From Nageia nagi (taxonomy: Eukaryota; Pinophyta): a stretch of DNA of 64,000 nucleotides. Shown piece by piece: positions 28,101-41,185 of this stretch. Under the pieces are notes generated by a model. That model did no database searches, was not told where the DNA came from, and was given only the letters and a program-made list of their open reading frames with translations. The stretch covers positions 80,538,001-80,602,000 of the forward strand of contig JBITNC010000001.1 of assembly GCA_050084985.1 (NCBI GenBank). The letters run 5' to 3'. Every line of letters starts with the position of its first letter. The stretch's first letter is position 1. The position numbers were made by a program, and so were the translations under genes.

Positions 28101-31100
28101 AAGTTAAACTTGGTCTTCCCAAGGCCATTGTTTTTTTATAGTCAATATGTTTAGCATGGTTATATACAAAGTAGTCACAATCGGAATCAGATCGGAATCG
28201 TTTGGATGGAGGATTCAGATTAATTGAGAATGAGATTTGAATCAGCAAAAAAAGCGGAAAAAAAATCGAAAGAATTGTTGATATGCCATAAAGCTTCTTG
28301 TTAGGTTTAAAAGTAAAGTCAACATTTGACATCCTTTACACCTATTGGTTTGTAGGACCTATCAAGAGTTTTTAAAAACCACCAATGTAAGGGGTGGGAG
28401 TTGAACATGGGACCTTCAATATGGGTGCTTTCACACCTCATTTGTCTCCAAACTCCCCTAACAAGAGGTGATGTATTAGGAAACATGTTTGTGCATATAC
28501 TTCATTATTTATTAATCAAAAACAAAGATTATTTATTCAATGTAAATGATAGAAGAGACCTTAATAACCTTTACACCTATAGTGAGAGATAAATAATAGA
28601 AGAAAGTTGGCTCAAGTCAGCACCTAACCATATGCAACAGCTTATTAGTTGATACTGCCACTTATGTCTTGCTACCTAACCTTACTCGCAATATTTACTG
28701 GTCAAGATCAAAAATTTGTAATATGAATTGAGTATTTTGAATTTTCAGCACTACCCCATCAAATGCTCATTTACTCTATGTGCACTCATAGTCAAAAGTC
28801 TTGTCTTATTATAAAGCACTCAAAAAATACATTAAAGAAGTTAAATCCTACAGTTAATAAGAAATCAAAGGTTAGCTGCAGAGAATTGCTCAAATTCATC
28901 ACAGATGTAGTATGGTCCTATCCATAAGAATAAAAAGGTAGCTAAGCTTGTATCAACCTAAGTGAAATGCTGCTCAAATGTATACATTCTTATATGGTAC
29001 AGCTCCAATTCAGGTTCAAAATCATTGAAAAGATTACAATGAAATTATGGATGAAGAAGTTGAATTTCTTCTAGGTCCATGAATTCATTCTTGAGAGTGC
29101 CCTCTAACCATATTTAGTGATCTGCCCATGATGTCTCTAATTGTGTGTCATTAATAGCCATTAAAACAGTATCTAAAGCACCAAAAACAACCCAAGCATT
29201 GTCCTTTTCTTCCTCATAATGAATGACAGTCCACTCAACGTCCAATGTAGCCCTTAGTATATAGATAACAGCTTGCAAAAATACAAAAACAGTACCTTCA
29301 TCATATGCAATCCATAGTACATGGGAAACAGCTCCTACTCGCCATCCAAGTGCAGCCAACAAGGGTGGCTCATGTCTCCTGTAAAACTCAGCCACTAATG
29401 TTCCAAAATCAGTCATATACATCTCATCGACAGCTTCTTCATTTACTGCCCACTTAGTCAATACTTTGCCTTTTAAAGTTGGCACAACTACAGCCCAGAA
29501 TTTGGTGAGATTCGCAGCTTCTAAAGTTTTCAGTTATGGATAATCAGCAGTCACTAAGCCAACCTCCAGAATCTCAAGAGCAATCTCCTCATTCGCAGCG
29601 GTCCATATGTCCCCAAATGCAGTTCATATCTTCTTCATGACATTCCAACTGTGAGGAATTATAGCCTCTCTCATGTGCTCAGAGTCAAACAACAGGTCTG
29701 AAATGTTACCAATAACAGCACCCTTCTTCTTTCGTGATTCAGTCCATATTGAGCACAAAATGACAACAATCTTACTTTTCTTCAACACACCATTAACTGG
29801 AAAATCGAAATTGGCAAAGCTCTCACAAAAATCAGCGAGTGTAAAGCTCGAAATAGGGACATTGGGGCTGCAGATGTATAACTGAACCAAGTGCATGAAA
29901 TTTTGATCAAACCAGTCATCTCCAAAACCAACTTTGGGGTTTTCAGGGCCAAGGATCAATTTCCTCCATGATGGGCTACCATCCTTATTCTTGTCGTCTT
30001 AGCTGCCTATGAATGCCTCAATGGTGAAATTTCAGGAACATAATGGCCACAAAAATTAACAAGTGTACCTTCCTTCTTCTTCACGTTTTGGCTGCAAGTA
30101 AATGTGTTATAAAAAAATATGATGCCCTTCTTATGCTCAAATCCTTCAAGAGAAGCTATGGATTCCTGCAAACACACAAACAACCAAAGTGAGTTAAAAC
30201 AAGTTAGGCCATTGCACCATGTCATGTGCCAAGGATCCAAGTGGTTCCAAGGACCACCAAGTCTTTCATCATAGGCTACAACTATTCTTCCTTTCTCCTC
30301 TAAGGCTGATTTGAAAACCTTCAAGCTTTCATTTTCATTCCTCATGATCATCTTCAATCTTCTTAATCTCCCATTATGTGCTAACACACCCGGATCCCGT
30401 GGAGCTAGAAGACTATTGCAATTCACATGAAGAATTGATTTTTTCCACACATCACACTTTGAAACCAAAGACATGAAACTAGTATGTGCATACTCACAAG
30501 CTGATTGAAAACTTTTAACATTCACATCTACATCAAGCTTATTGTTCTTCACTACATTCTCAACAAACTGGGGTGATTGCATTTTGAAGGAAATATTTTG
30601 TAGTTCTACTTGACATACCTCATGTAATGATACAATAATTCATGATTTTCCTCCATCATTTTTGCATACCTCAATTTGTAATGGAACTACAATTGTTGAT
30701 TGTAATTCTCCTTCTTTGCAACTTTATTTTCTTCCCTGCTAGGCTCATGCTCTTCTCCTTTCTCATTACTATCTCTCAAAACCAAATCTGAAACAAGAAT
30801 GGCTATTTCCTCTTTCTTTTCTGTATTATTACTTTCAACAACACCATCTAAAATTGCTGAGTTACTGTCATACAAATCAGAATTACTTTCATACCTTTTG
30901 TGGCTGATCCAAGTCTCACAATGATGCAAAGGATGTTGTAGAGAGTGTGCATTCTCTTTCCAAGAAATTCATGATGCCTCAATCTTGGTCGTAGGGGTAG
31001 ACCTAGCCTCCTCCTTTTCTTCGCAAGTCTCCCCAAACTCCTTTGCCAACTCATATGCCCCTTGACACAAGAGACCCAAATAAATCTCAAAACTTATTTG

Positions 31101-34100
31101 TTCCCTTAATTTGTTGGAAGTCCCTTGATAGATTTGGGGTAGAAGTTTTATCCTTAGTGGTGTTTCATGTGGCCATGGTGATGGGAGTGGAATTTGAGAT
31201 TCCTCCTTACTCCCCATAAGTCCTTTCTTCTTCCATCTTTCTCTTTCATAATACGCATTGAGATGCCATAGTAGTTTATTTGTTTCATTGTGAGAAACAC
31301 CTTTCTTGGCTAGCTTGATGGCCAGATTCTTCACTAAAAAATTTCCCAATTATGATTTCTTAATGCGGAATGTAGATCTGGCTGGAATATCTTTTTCCAT
31401 TGGTGCCAATTCTAATTGCTTCATGCGAAATGCAGATTTGGCTGAACTTTCAAAAAACCCTAGCACACAATCTGAAATCTTCATGTTCAATTTTTCTTAC
31501 TAGTCAGGATAATAGATCAAGACTTTTTATACCTGAAAACGGCCTTCAAATCTGAAAATATATTTTCCAAACCCTAGACTACTTAGTCTAGGAATTCAGA
31601 TTCTTCAGAAAAAAAGTCGTTTAGACCCCAAAACTAGCTTTTTAAGTGCAAAGCCTCCCTATCCACCGATTCAATTTGTCTCTAGCTAAATCTTAAACTA
31701 ACAAGTTGGCCAAAACTTGGTTTTGATACCACTATAAAAGTCTAAATGCAATTTCAGTACAATTTAATCAAAATCACACAAGCATGCTCCAACGTCTAAC
31801 CTAGGGCATCCAGATTAAGCCTCAACAATGCAATAATGCCAATGTCTAACCAAGACTAGTAGATATCAACATACACAAGCTCACAATGCCAACGTCTGGA
31901 TACAACATGCATTAAATAGGAAATATACCACAATGTTGCAATATGAAAGCATACACAAGACAAACACTGAGATCAAAATGCCCAACAGTTGTATAGAAGA
32001 TAAACAATGAGAGCCCCTAGGGTTGGGCATTGGCCTCCAAGGAGCCAACTAGGGCACAACGTGTGTCTCTCACTGTTGGACGAACGAATGATGTGTGGGA
32101 TAGTCATGCTCCTTCAAAATATGAAACCTCTCCACCAAAGGAGTTCTCCTCAAACCCTAGAAACCACTGAAAGTAGAAGCTCAACCTCGGAATACCATCG
32201 TATGTGCTAGGGTGCTACACCAAAGCCGTAAACTAAGAGGATCCCTCAACCTGCTAATCCTCCTAAATGTTGCACCTAAGGGTCTTGCATAGCGCTATGC
32301 TAAGACTTATGTCCTCTGGACGGTAAGAGTGATAATAATAATTTTGTATGTCCAACAATGATGCTCCAAGGACTAATATAGCAAAAGTCTGGATCTAGTA
32401 CATCACCTCGGAATCATCCATGTCTGGACTACCCAACGTTAGCCTCCTAGGGGCCCTCCAATGCCTCAAACATGTCATAAATGCCCAACATGGGATGTAG
32501 AGCCTCCCTAAACATGTCATAAACGTGGGCCTCCTGGGGTGATGGGATGCCTCCAAGTCCAACGTTAGGGTCCTAGAAGTCCCCCCCCATGTCATGCGTT
32601 GGGTTTTTAGGAGTCATACATGTGCCTAGATCCTATTTACATGCTCATACAAGGCCTTGGAATTCCCACAATCTATTCTCAAGATCTTCAAGTACATAAA
32701 ATAAAATTAAATCATGCTAGCCTACACTTGGGAGGAAGACATCGCACTTGGGGCTAATAGTGGGGTCCAACGGACCTTTATAATTTCTATCCCAAGTACT
32801 AACAACTAATGCATAATTAAATAAATAAATATTTACAAAGGTGAATCCGTAGGATTTCATAATTAATTATATTTTGTAAAAGGGGACGTCACAAAATCTA
32901 CGTTATGGTGCCAAACATTTCGGAGAAGAGGGTGATGTTTTTGTTCATGGAGGGTTTGATGGAGCCATGAGGGGCATGGTGAAGGTGTTCGCCTGTTGTC
33001 ACTAAATTTTTCCAGTAAATGTATAGTATCTCTATGTAGATGTTATTTGTCATAATGATGGAAACAAAAGAGACTAAGATAATTATGTTTGAGACTATGT
33101 TCATTTTTGGAGACTGTTACTGCTCTTATGATAAATTCTGAGGATGTGTCTAGATTGTTTTTTGTGGCACTTGAGGCAGTGTGTTTGGTGAATATCGGGT
33201 CTGCATTCTTGGTGTTGTCCTCTGATGCATCCCTAACCTTGCGGGCAACATTTCTGCTGTTGTACACTGCTGTTTGGACTTTATTTTGGGAGATGTTTAC
33301 TGCTGTCCTTTTAATGACATTTAGGGCAGCACTTTTGTTAATAATAACTGATTTTCTTCCTGTGTTTGCTGCTGCGTTTGGTGTTTTTTGGACTGAGTTT
33401 TCGATATTGCTCACTGCTGTTGTAATGTTGATATCTGGGACTCATCTCAACACAATTAGGGACCGCAGACCCATTGAGAACAGCAGCATGTTTCATATGG
33501 TTTGGAGCTGCATTTGTGTTGATTTGCATTGCAGACTTGATGGTAATATGGGCTGCAATGGTGATGTTTGGGTTTGCGTCTGGGATAACAAACATAAGGT
33601 TTGAGGCTGCCTTGGAGTTGAGGATGGTTGTGTTTTACACAAAGTTTGGGACTGATGTGCGCAAGAACCAGCTAGTGGATTCATGTATGATTATTTGCAA
33701 GACATGAAAGTTATGATGAAGAAAGGACATTGAGGTGGTGTTGGGTGTGATGTTCTTAGCTAAAACTTATATGATGTTTTACCTTTGGGCTCATGGGGCA
33801 ATAGCTGCTAGGATGGAAATGCATGCACATGAGTTAGTAGATTTTGTATTTGCTGATGATCCTGATATTGAAGACCTTGTTGCGGTGAATGGAGTGATGC
33901 ATCTGGTCTAGCGTTGCTTGAGGACACGCAATCTCAAGCAAGGTGGACTTGTAAGTTGTAATGTTTCCATTTTTATGTCCATTCCATAAAATATATTTTG
34001 AAGATGATATGGCCTATTTGGAGGAGTACGTCCCACATTCAAGAGAGATGTGTCATGATTTGGAAGAGACTTGGAATCTTGAGGGTGATTTTGGACACAT

Positions 34101-37100
34101 TGGAGCTTCTAATGAGGTTCATGGGGCCAAGGGGGAGTTTGGAGACTTATGGAGGACTATCCAGCTATGCACACATGGAGTGCTCCACTCATTTGCTTAA
34201 TTATGACATATTTGACCACCAAGGGTGGGACATCCCTCTTCTAGAGATATGTGATTGCAATTTAATTAATTTATAAGTGTTTTATTTGTATTTAGGAGTG
34301 ATTTTTATATTTTAAATAATAATGGGAATTTATGAATAATTGTGAGCCCAAAAGAGAATTAATCCTCTCTAAGTGGGGTGTCCCATATCTAGGAGTGATT
34401 TTGATATTTTTGAGGCATTAATTTACGTTCTCACTTGTAATCTTGTAGCATAGCTCTCTAGGTGTGATGTTTACTCTTCCTAAGTGGTATTGTGAGATCC
34501 TAGGCGAGGCGTCCAGTTGTGCATCACTCCAAGGTGAGATCTAGACAACCAAAATGTGACTTCTAGCTATATGACGATGTGGTGCGTCAATTGAAGGATA
34601 GCTTTTGCTATCTATCATCATCTTCGTTGAGACTTAGCCACCAAGCTAGTTTCTTCCCTTCCTATGGACGAGAACCCGCAATAAGGAGGTTTATTTAGGA
34701 CGAAAATCCTAAAGGAGATTTTGTGAACCAATGACGAAAACCCTTGTCTTCATAGGAGTGGATCTCTCACAAGCTTCACGAGGTGCTCTAGAGCAATTGT
34801 GTTCCAAAGATTAGACCCAACCTTCAGATCCAATCATTTAAGCCTTTTGGAAGGTTCACCTAGCTTGACAACGTTTGTCCAGCTTGTGGGAGTGGTGCAT
34901 CCAACCTGAAAGGTCAATTTTCAGCACTTCTCAATCTTGTAGTGGTTTGTTTAGTTCTAAGGAGCATTGTAAGCATTTTGAGGTGTATTAGATCCAATCG
35001 TTTGTGGCTTGGAGTGAGACGGTTATCCCTTGGACGAATTTTGAGCATGTTTCTTGGTTGCAAAATTCTCATTAATTGCAGATCTGATTCATTTTGGCTC
35101 AAACAAAATTTTTGTCGTTTGGAATTTGCAATTTTGAGTTAAATCATATTTTTACTAATATGGGATATTACATAATACTAAGTAAATCATGAAAACTTGG
35201 GAATCACTTTCGTTGGATTTCCTACAAGGGTTGCCCATTACTGAGCACGATAATAATGTCAATTTCTAGTATCAAATCAATTTTCAATCGTCATAAGTCA
35301 ATTTTGGTTTTGTGCGGAACAATTAGACAAGGACAATCAATTGCTTAGTAGCTTTTAGTCCAAACCTTGGTGCATGGACACAAAACTAACCAAGCCCATT
35401 TCCTTCCAATCACAAAAAAAAAAATGAGCAAAAAGAAAGAATAATATTAATGCCCACGAGTGACAATATAGGTTAAAGGCACTTAGAAGTACGACCAAAG
35501 AAATAGACATGAATTAGGAGAAAAAGCCTAGAGAATGAAAGCTAGCCAATAGATAACAAAAGCGCATGGAGGTAAGGGGAGAAAAGCCCCAAACCCTAAC
35601 CCTTAAAGTTATATAAGCAAGAGGGAAGGATCCCTTTGAGAGTAGTGAAGAGAGAAAAACAAAAGATGTTGAAAAAGAGAAACTAAGAGTTATCAAAAGC
35701 TTGGAATGAAGCCCAATATGAAGAACCAACATCTGAGATGTTGATCATTACAAAAGATCTTATGCAAGAACTAAGAATGGTTGTGAGAGAAAGCCCTAAA
35801 CTAAGAATGGTTGTGGGAGGAGACTAGAACCTATCATTCGACACACTGCTAATTTCCAAGGCCAAAGGTTGTCATTTGAATAATTTTGCATATTCTCAAA
35901 ATGTACAATTCAAAATATGCATGCACATGTAATAATAACCTACCTTACATCAAGAATTCTACATCAAAGTTGTGTATAACTCCATTGAACACAACCTAAT
36001 GTGTTCTAGATTCCACCCTTTTGCAAGAATTGATGTGATTTTTATAATCAAAAGGAATGAGAGAAGGCAAAAAACTTCATTGAATAAAATTGTAAAGATC
36101 CAAATACAACTAAAGTGCTATTAAACCCAAAAACACAAGTATACACCCAACGACTAAGCCAGAAGAGCAATTACAAGCATACAAACCCTCAATTTACCAA
36201 CGTTAGGGTTAGGGCATCCACATAAAGCATAATCAACATCAAGGTGCCAACATCTAGCCAATACTAGCAAATAACAATGAACCACAACTCACAATGCCAA
36301 CGTATGGCTTACACAAGCGTACATACACAATAATACTCCAACGATGCACAAGACAAGTATACACAACACAAAGTATGAGATCCAATGCCCCAACGGTTGT
36401 ATGTATGATATAGAATGACAACAATACAATACCAAGCCCAATAGGGCTGACATTGGCCTCCAAGGAGCCAACTACGGCATAGTCGAATGTCTCACACTAC
36501 TAGACTAATAATGGAACCATGGGACAGTATCGCTCCCTCAGAATTTAAATCCTCTCCACTGAAGGAGCCCTCCTCAAACCCTAACTGACCACTAAAGGTA
36601 GAAGCTATACATCGGAATACCATCGGATGGGCAAGGGTGTTGCATCAATGTCATAAAAGATAAGAATCCCTTGACCTGAAAGCCCTCCTTAATGTTGCAC
36701 CAAGGGGATTGCTTAGCATGACTAAGTCTTGTGTCCACATGACGGTATCAAAAGATGATTGTATAATCAAGTACATCCAGTAATGAGGCTCCAATGTCTC
36801 TTTATACACTTAACCTTATCTAAATCTCACCTAGGAGTCATCACTTGTCTCCTTAATCCCAACGTTAGCCTCTTGGGAGCCCAAAATGCCCAACGTGGGT
36901 GCCTAGGGGTCAGGCATGCCAACATGGGGCCTAGAGTGCATTAAGTGCCAACGTGGGGGTCTAGGAGCCCTGTGCATGCCCACGTGGGTCAAAGGGTCAT
37001 GCATGGGGCCTAAGTGTCATGTTGGGCCAATGTGGGGGTATGGGAGCCTCCCTAAGGCTAGCACATGCATATATGTGCCTATCCATCCATCTAAGTGTAG

Positions 37101-40100
37101 TAATAGACCTTGGGATTCCCACAATCAAGATTGGGATCTCCAAGTACAATAAGAACGCCTAATCTAAGCTTGGGTGGGAGATGTCCCACTTGGAGCTCAC
37201 AATGGGGTCCATTGACCCATTAAGTCTTTTATCCCAAGTTACAAATATGAAAGTACAATGCTATAATAAAATATATTACAAGAGGAACCTATTGGATTCC
37301 TTGATTAATTACGACCATGCAAGGGGGACATCACAAGAATCAATATGTTCAACAAAAAGTTTATGATAATCTACAAAACAAAAATGCCTTATGCAAGCAA
37401 AATCATGAAAAGTCAAGTATAACACCAATAAAAAGTTAGTGATGTTAAGAGGTGAAGTGAATATCTAGACCTCTTATGTTCTTTTGTTTTATTAATAGCA
37501 TGCAACTATTATTTTTAGCATGCTTTATTAATAGTGCGAAATTATAATTAAAAGAGGTTATTTTTAAGCAACTATTTTTAGATACACAACTATTATGGGA
37601 TCTTCCTATTTTTCAATAAAAGGGGAATGCCCCTTGGCATTATTATAGTACGAATTTTTGAGATTAATAAAAGATCTAAGTTGTCATTGCCATGTGTTTA
37701 TTCCTTGCACATTGCAACGTTTCCACGTAAAGATTTGTGTTATTTTTAGTTTATCTTTTTGTTGCTATTTTCTTACAGTTTGCTTGTTGTTTTCTAATAG
37801 TTGGTACTAAAGCTAGTTATTGGTTTAATGTTTTGGGTGAGTGGGAGTTGCAACAATGCCAAGTGGTGTAGCTAGGATCAAATTTAAGAATTTTGAAGGC
37901 AATAACTTTGCCCTATGGAAGATGAAGGTGGAGAATTTTTTGGTTTAGAATGACCAAGCCCTACTCTCAAAAGGAGTTGCGAATAAGCCGAGTAGCATGA
38001 GAGATGAAGAGTGGGAAAAGCTAGTTAAGAAGGCAATTTCTACAATTCGTCTTTGTCTAGCAAACTCTGTCTTGTTCAATATTACTAAAGAGAAGATTGC
38101 AGAAGCCCTTTGGGAGAAACTTGAGAAGTTGTAAGAGATTAAAAACAGCTACAAACAAAGTCTTCTTGAAGAAGCAACTCTACATTCTGAAAATGTAGGA
38201 GGGCCAGACCATGGTAGATCATCTAAATATGTTTAATACCCTAGTCAATAAATTGGTATAAAGCAATTGGTCTACTTTGTTCCCTTTCAGATACTTGGCA
38301 TCATTTGGTGATGACCATCAGCAATGCATCATCAGAAACTCTAAATATTGATGATCTGATAGCCACTCTGTTGGGCGAAGAGTTGGGATGGAAATTATCT
38401 TTGGAATCCTCTATCAATGAAGCTCTAGCTATGCAAGGGCGATCATAGTAAAGATCTAAGTCAAAAGGACAAAAGAAGAAAGGGAAGTGTTGGCACTATG
38501 GAAAGCCAAGACACTCCAAAAAAGATTGTTGGCATTTGAAGAGGGAACAGAATGGTGAAAAGCATAATTAGCATCAGTTGAGGCCAATATTGTAGAAGAA
38601 ACGGTAACCTATGAGACTTTATGTATCAGTAACAACGGATATGTTTTAAATACTTAGATTTCAAACTTGGGTGCATCTTTCCACATGTCTCCTCATAAAA
38701 ACTGGTTTGTTAAATATCAACCTTATAATGGTGAGATGGTCTACTTGGTTGATGATCATCCTTTTGTAATTGTAGGAAGAAGGGACATAAGGATCAAGTT
38801 GGCAGATGGTGAAGAAACAATTTTGTGTGATGTACAACATATGTGTGGTTTGCGAAAGAATTTGTTTTCCATCAGGATGATGAATAAGCTTGAGTATCTT
38901 ACCTCTTTTGGTAACAATCCTTGCAAAATTACCAAAGGAGCCTTAGTGGTAGCAAAAAGAGAATCTTATGGGACCTTGTATCGGTTATGTGGCGATACAA
39001 TGACAAACCATATAGCAACAACAACTTCTACTAATGTTCAAGATGCAATGATATTTTCAAAGATTTTGTAATTTAGGTTTCTATGAGCATTGTATTCTTG
39101 GTAAACAAAAGAGGGTTTGGTTTATTGCATGCAGTGGTAAAAGTTATCTTCTTCTCAACTAAGGAGACACAATAAAGGGGAATAGATTGTGGGTCCATAC
39201 TACTTTCAATGAAATTATTAACCATGATGTTTTTATTAATGTAAAATCCATGCAAAGGAAGGAGAAACAAACACCAAAGGTTGTGTTTGTTGAAGAAGAT
39301 ATGAAAAAGGATAAAAATAAATATAAAGCATGTTTGGTGGAAAAAAGTTATGTTCAAAAGCTAGGTATAGACTTTAATGAAATCTTTTCACCAATTGTAA
39401 AGCTAACGACTATTAGAGTTTTACTTGCAACATAGAACCTAAAGTTGGAGCAACTTGATGTGAAAACTACTTTCCTTCATGATGATCTCAAAGATGAGAT
39501 TTTCATGGACAAGTGTAAGGGTTATGAAGAAAAAGGCAAAGAGAATTTAGCTTGCAAACTCAATAAATCTTTGCATGTTGTGAAACAGGAGCCAAGGATG
39601 TGGTATAGAAAATTTGATACCTTCATGAAAAGCCAAAGTTTCAATAGTAGTGAAGCTAATCGTTGTGCATATTATAAGAGGTTTGATTATGGTAGTTTCA
39701 TTATTTTTCTATTGTAAGTTGATGATATACTAGTTGCAAGCCCTAGCATGAAGAAAATTAATGATCTCAAGGCTCAATTGGCTAGAACATTTGATATGAA
39801 GAATTTAGGAGCATCAAACTTAATTTTGTGGATGTGGATACACAAGGACAAAATAGGAAGGAAGATCTTGTTAAATCAAAATTCTTATGAAGAAAAGTTA
39901 TTGCAACACTTTCTCCACACATCAAATTGTCTTATGAAAAGAGTCCTAGTACAAAAGCAAAGAAGACAAGGATGTCTCATCTATCAAACTCATCAAAAGT
40001 AGGAAGTCTCATATTTGCCATGATAAGCACCAGATCGAGCATTGCTCAAGTAATGGGAGTTGTCAATTAGTTCATGGCGAATCTTGATATGGAGGATTGG

Positions 40101-41125
40101 ACTACAACAAAGTGGATATTCAAATATATAAGGAGCACTTCAAATGTTATTTAGTATGACGAGAAGTTTGATTGGTGCATAATTTTTTTAAAAACGTGAT
40201 GAAGGCAATATTGGGCAATTGGCACTAGGATGAGAAACATAATCACAGAATTCCTATATATAAACTCCAAGTGGGAGAATGTTAAGAGGTGAAGTCAATA
40301 TTGAAATATTTGATGTTCTTTTGTTTTACTAATAGCGTGCAACTATTATTTTTAGCATGATTAATTAATTGCAAGCAATTATTATTTATCACAACTATTA
40401 TTAAAAGTGACTAATTTTAAGAAACTATTTTTAGATACACAATTGTTGTGGAATCTTCCAATTTTTCTATAAAAGGGGAATGACCCTTGGCATTGTTATA
40501 GTGCAAATTTCTAAGATTAATAAAAGATATGAGCTACCATTGCCATGTGGTTATTCCGTGTACATTGCAATATTTCCACATAAAGATCTATGTTATTTTT
40601 GGTTTATCTTTGTGCTACTACTTTGTTACAGTTTGTTTGTTTTCCAACATGTAACACGGTGAGGTTGCATTTGCAAAATACAAACTTGTAGGTTACAGTA
40701 GGGTGAATAAACCTGTTTGTTACAAGCCTTTCACAACCAACAAAGAGGTTGAGAAGAATGTCTTTAGGCTTAATCTTCCAACCTACCTTTGTCTACATCG
40801 TATCTTCAATGTCTTTGTCCATTTTTCCACTCTTCATCGACACATCCAATGTGGTAAAAAAGCTGACCGTACAGTATAGAATCTTGATTATGAGGCATCC
40901 ATAGAACTAGAATTAATACCATTGCATAGGGTTGTCAAAGCAGGACACCTCATCAACAAAGGAAAGTATTCCTTAGGAATCAAGCTCACAAGACATTTTC
41001 ATAATATATTATACAATGCATAGAAGGTTGCAATAAAAATTCCAAATTACAAACTAAAAACTATTTGTATGACTTAAAATTCCTAAAAGTTTATTATTTC
41101 CTTTTGTTCTTCAATTATCATGAAA

Positions 41126-41185
<60 letters not shown>

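Larger units (their letters stand above)
29114..32893 (-). mobile_element. LTR retroelement with 5' LTR, primer-binding site and unrecognised coding region
   Basis: On the minus strand a 1.16-kb LTR (32893 down to about 31733) of the TGTGACGTCC family is followed directly by a primer-binding site, TGGTATCAAAACCAAG (31731-31716), which matches initiator-Met tRNA with three G-to-A changes. The interior (31715 to about 29110) contains degenerate reading frames that I cannot assign to gag or pol. No 3' LTR was found downstream, so the element is truncated or its boundary is unclear. Confidence 0.6.

Noticed and set aside
28401-28592. 63-codon plus-strand frame
   Set aside because: Overlaps a tRNA-derived SINE-like element on the minus strand; no protein family.
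33089-33604. 171-codon hydrophobic plus-strand frame, looks membrane-protein-like
   Set aside because: The DNA is a decayed periodic repeat that is open in several frames on both strands; hydrophobicity follows from the GCTGTT/TTT word content, and no family or start context was seen.
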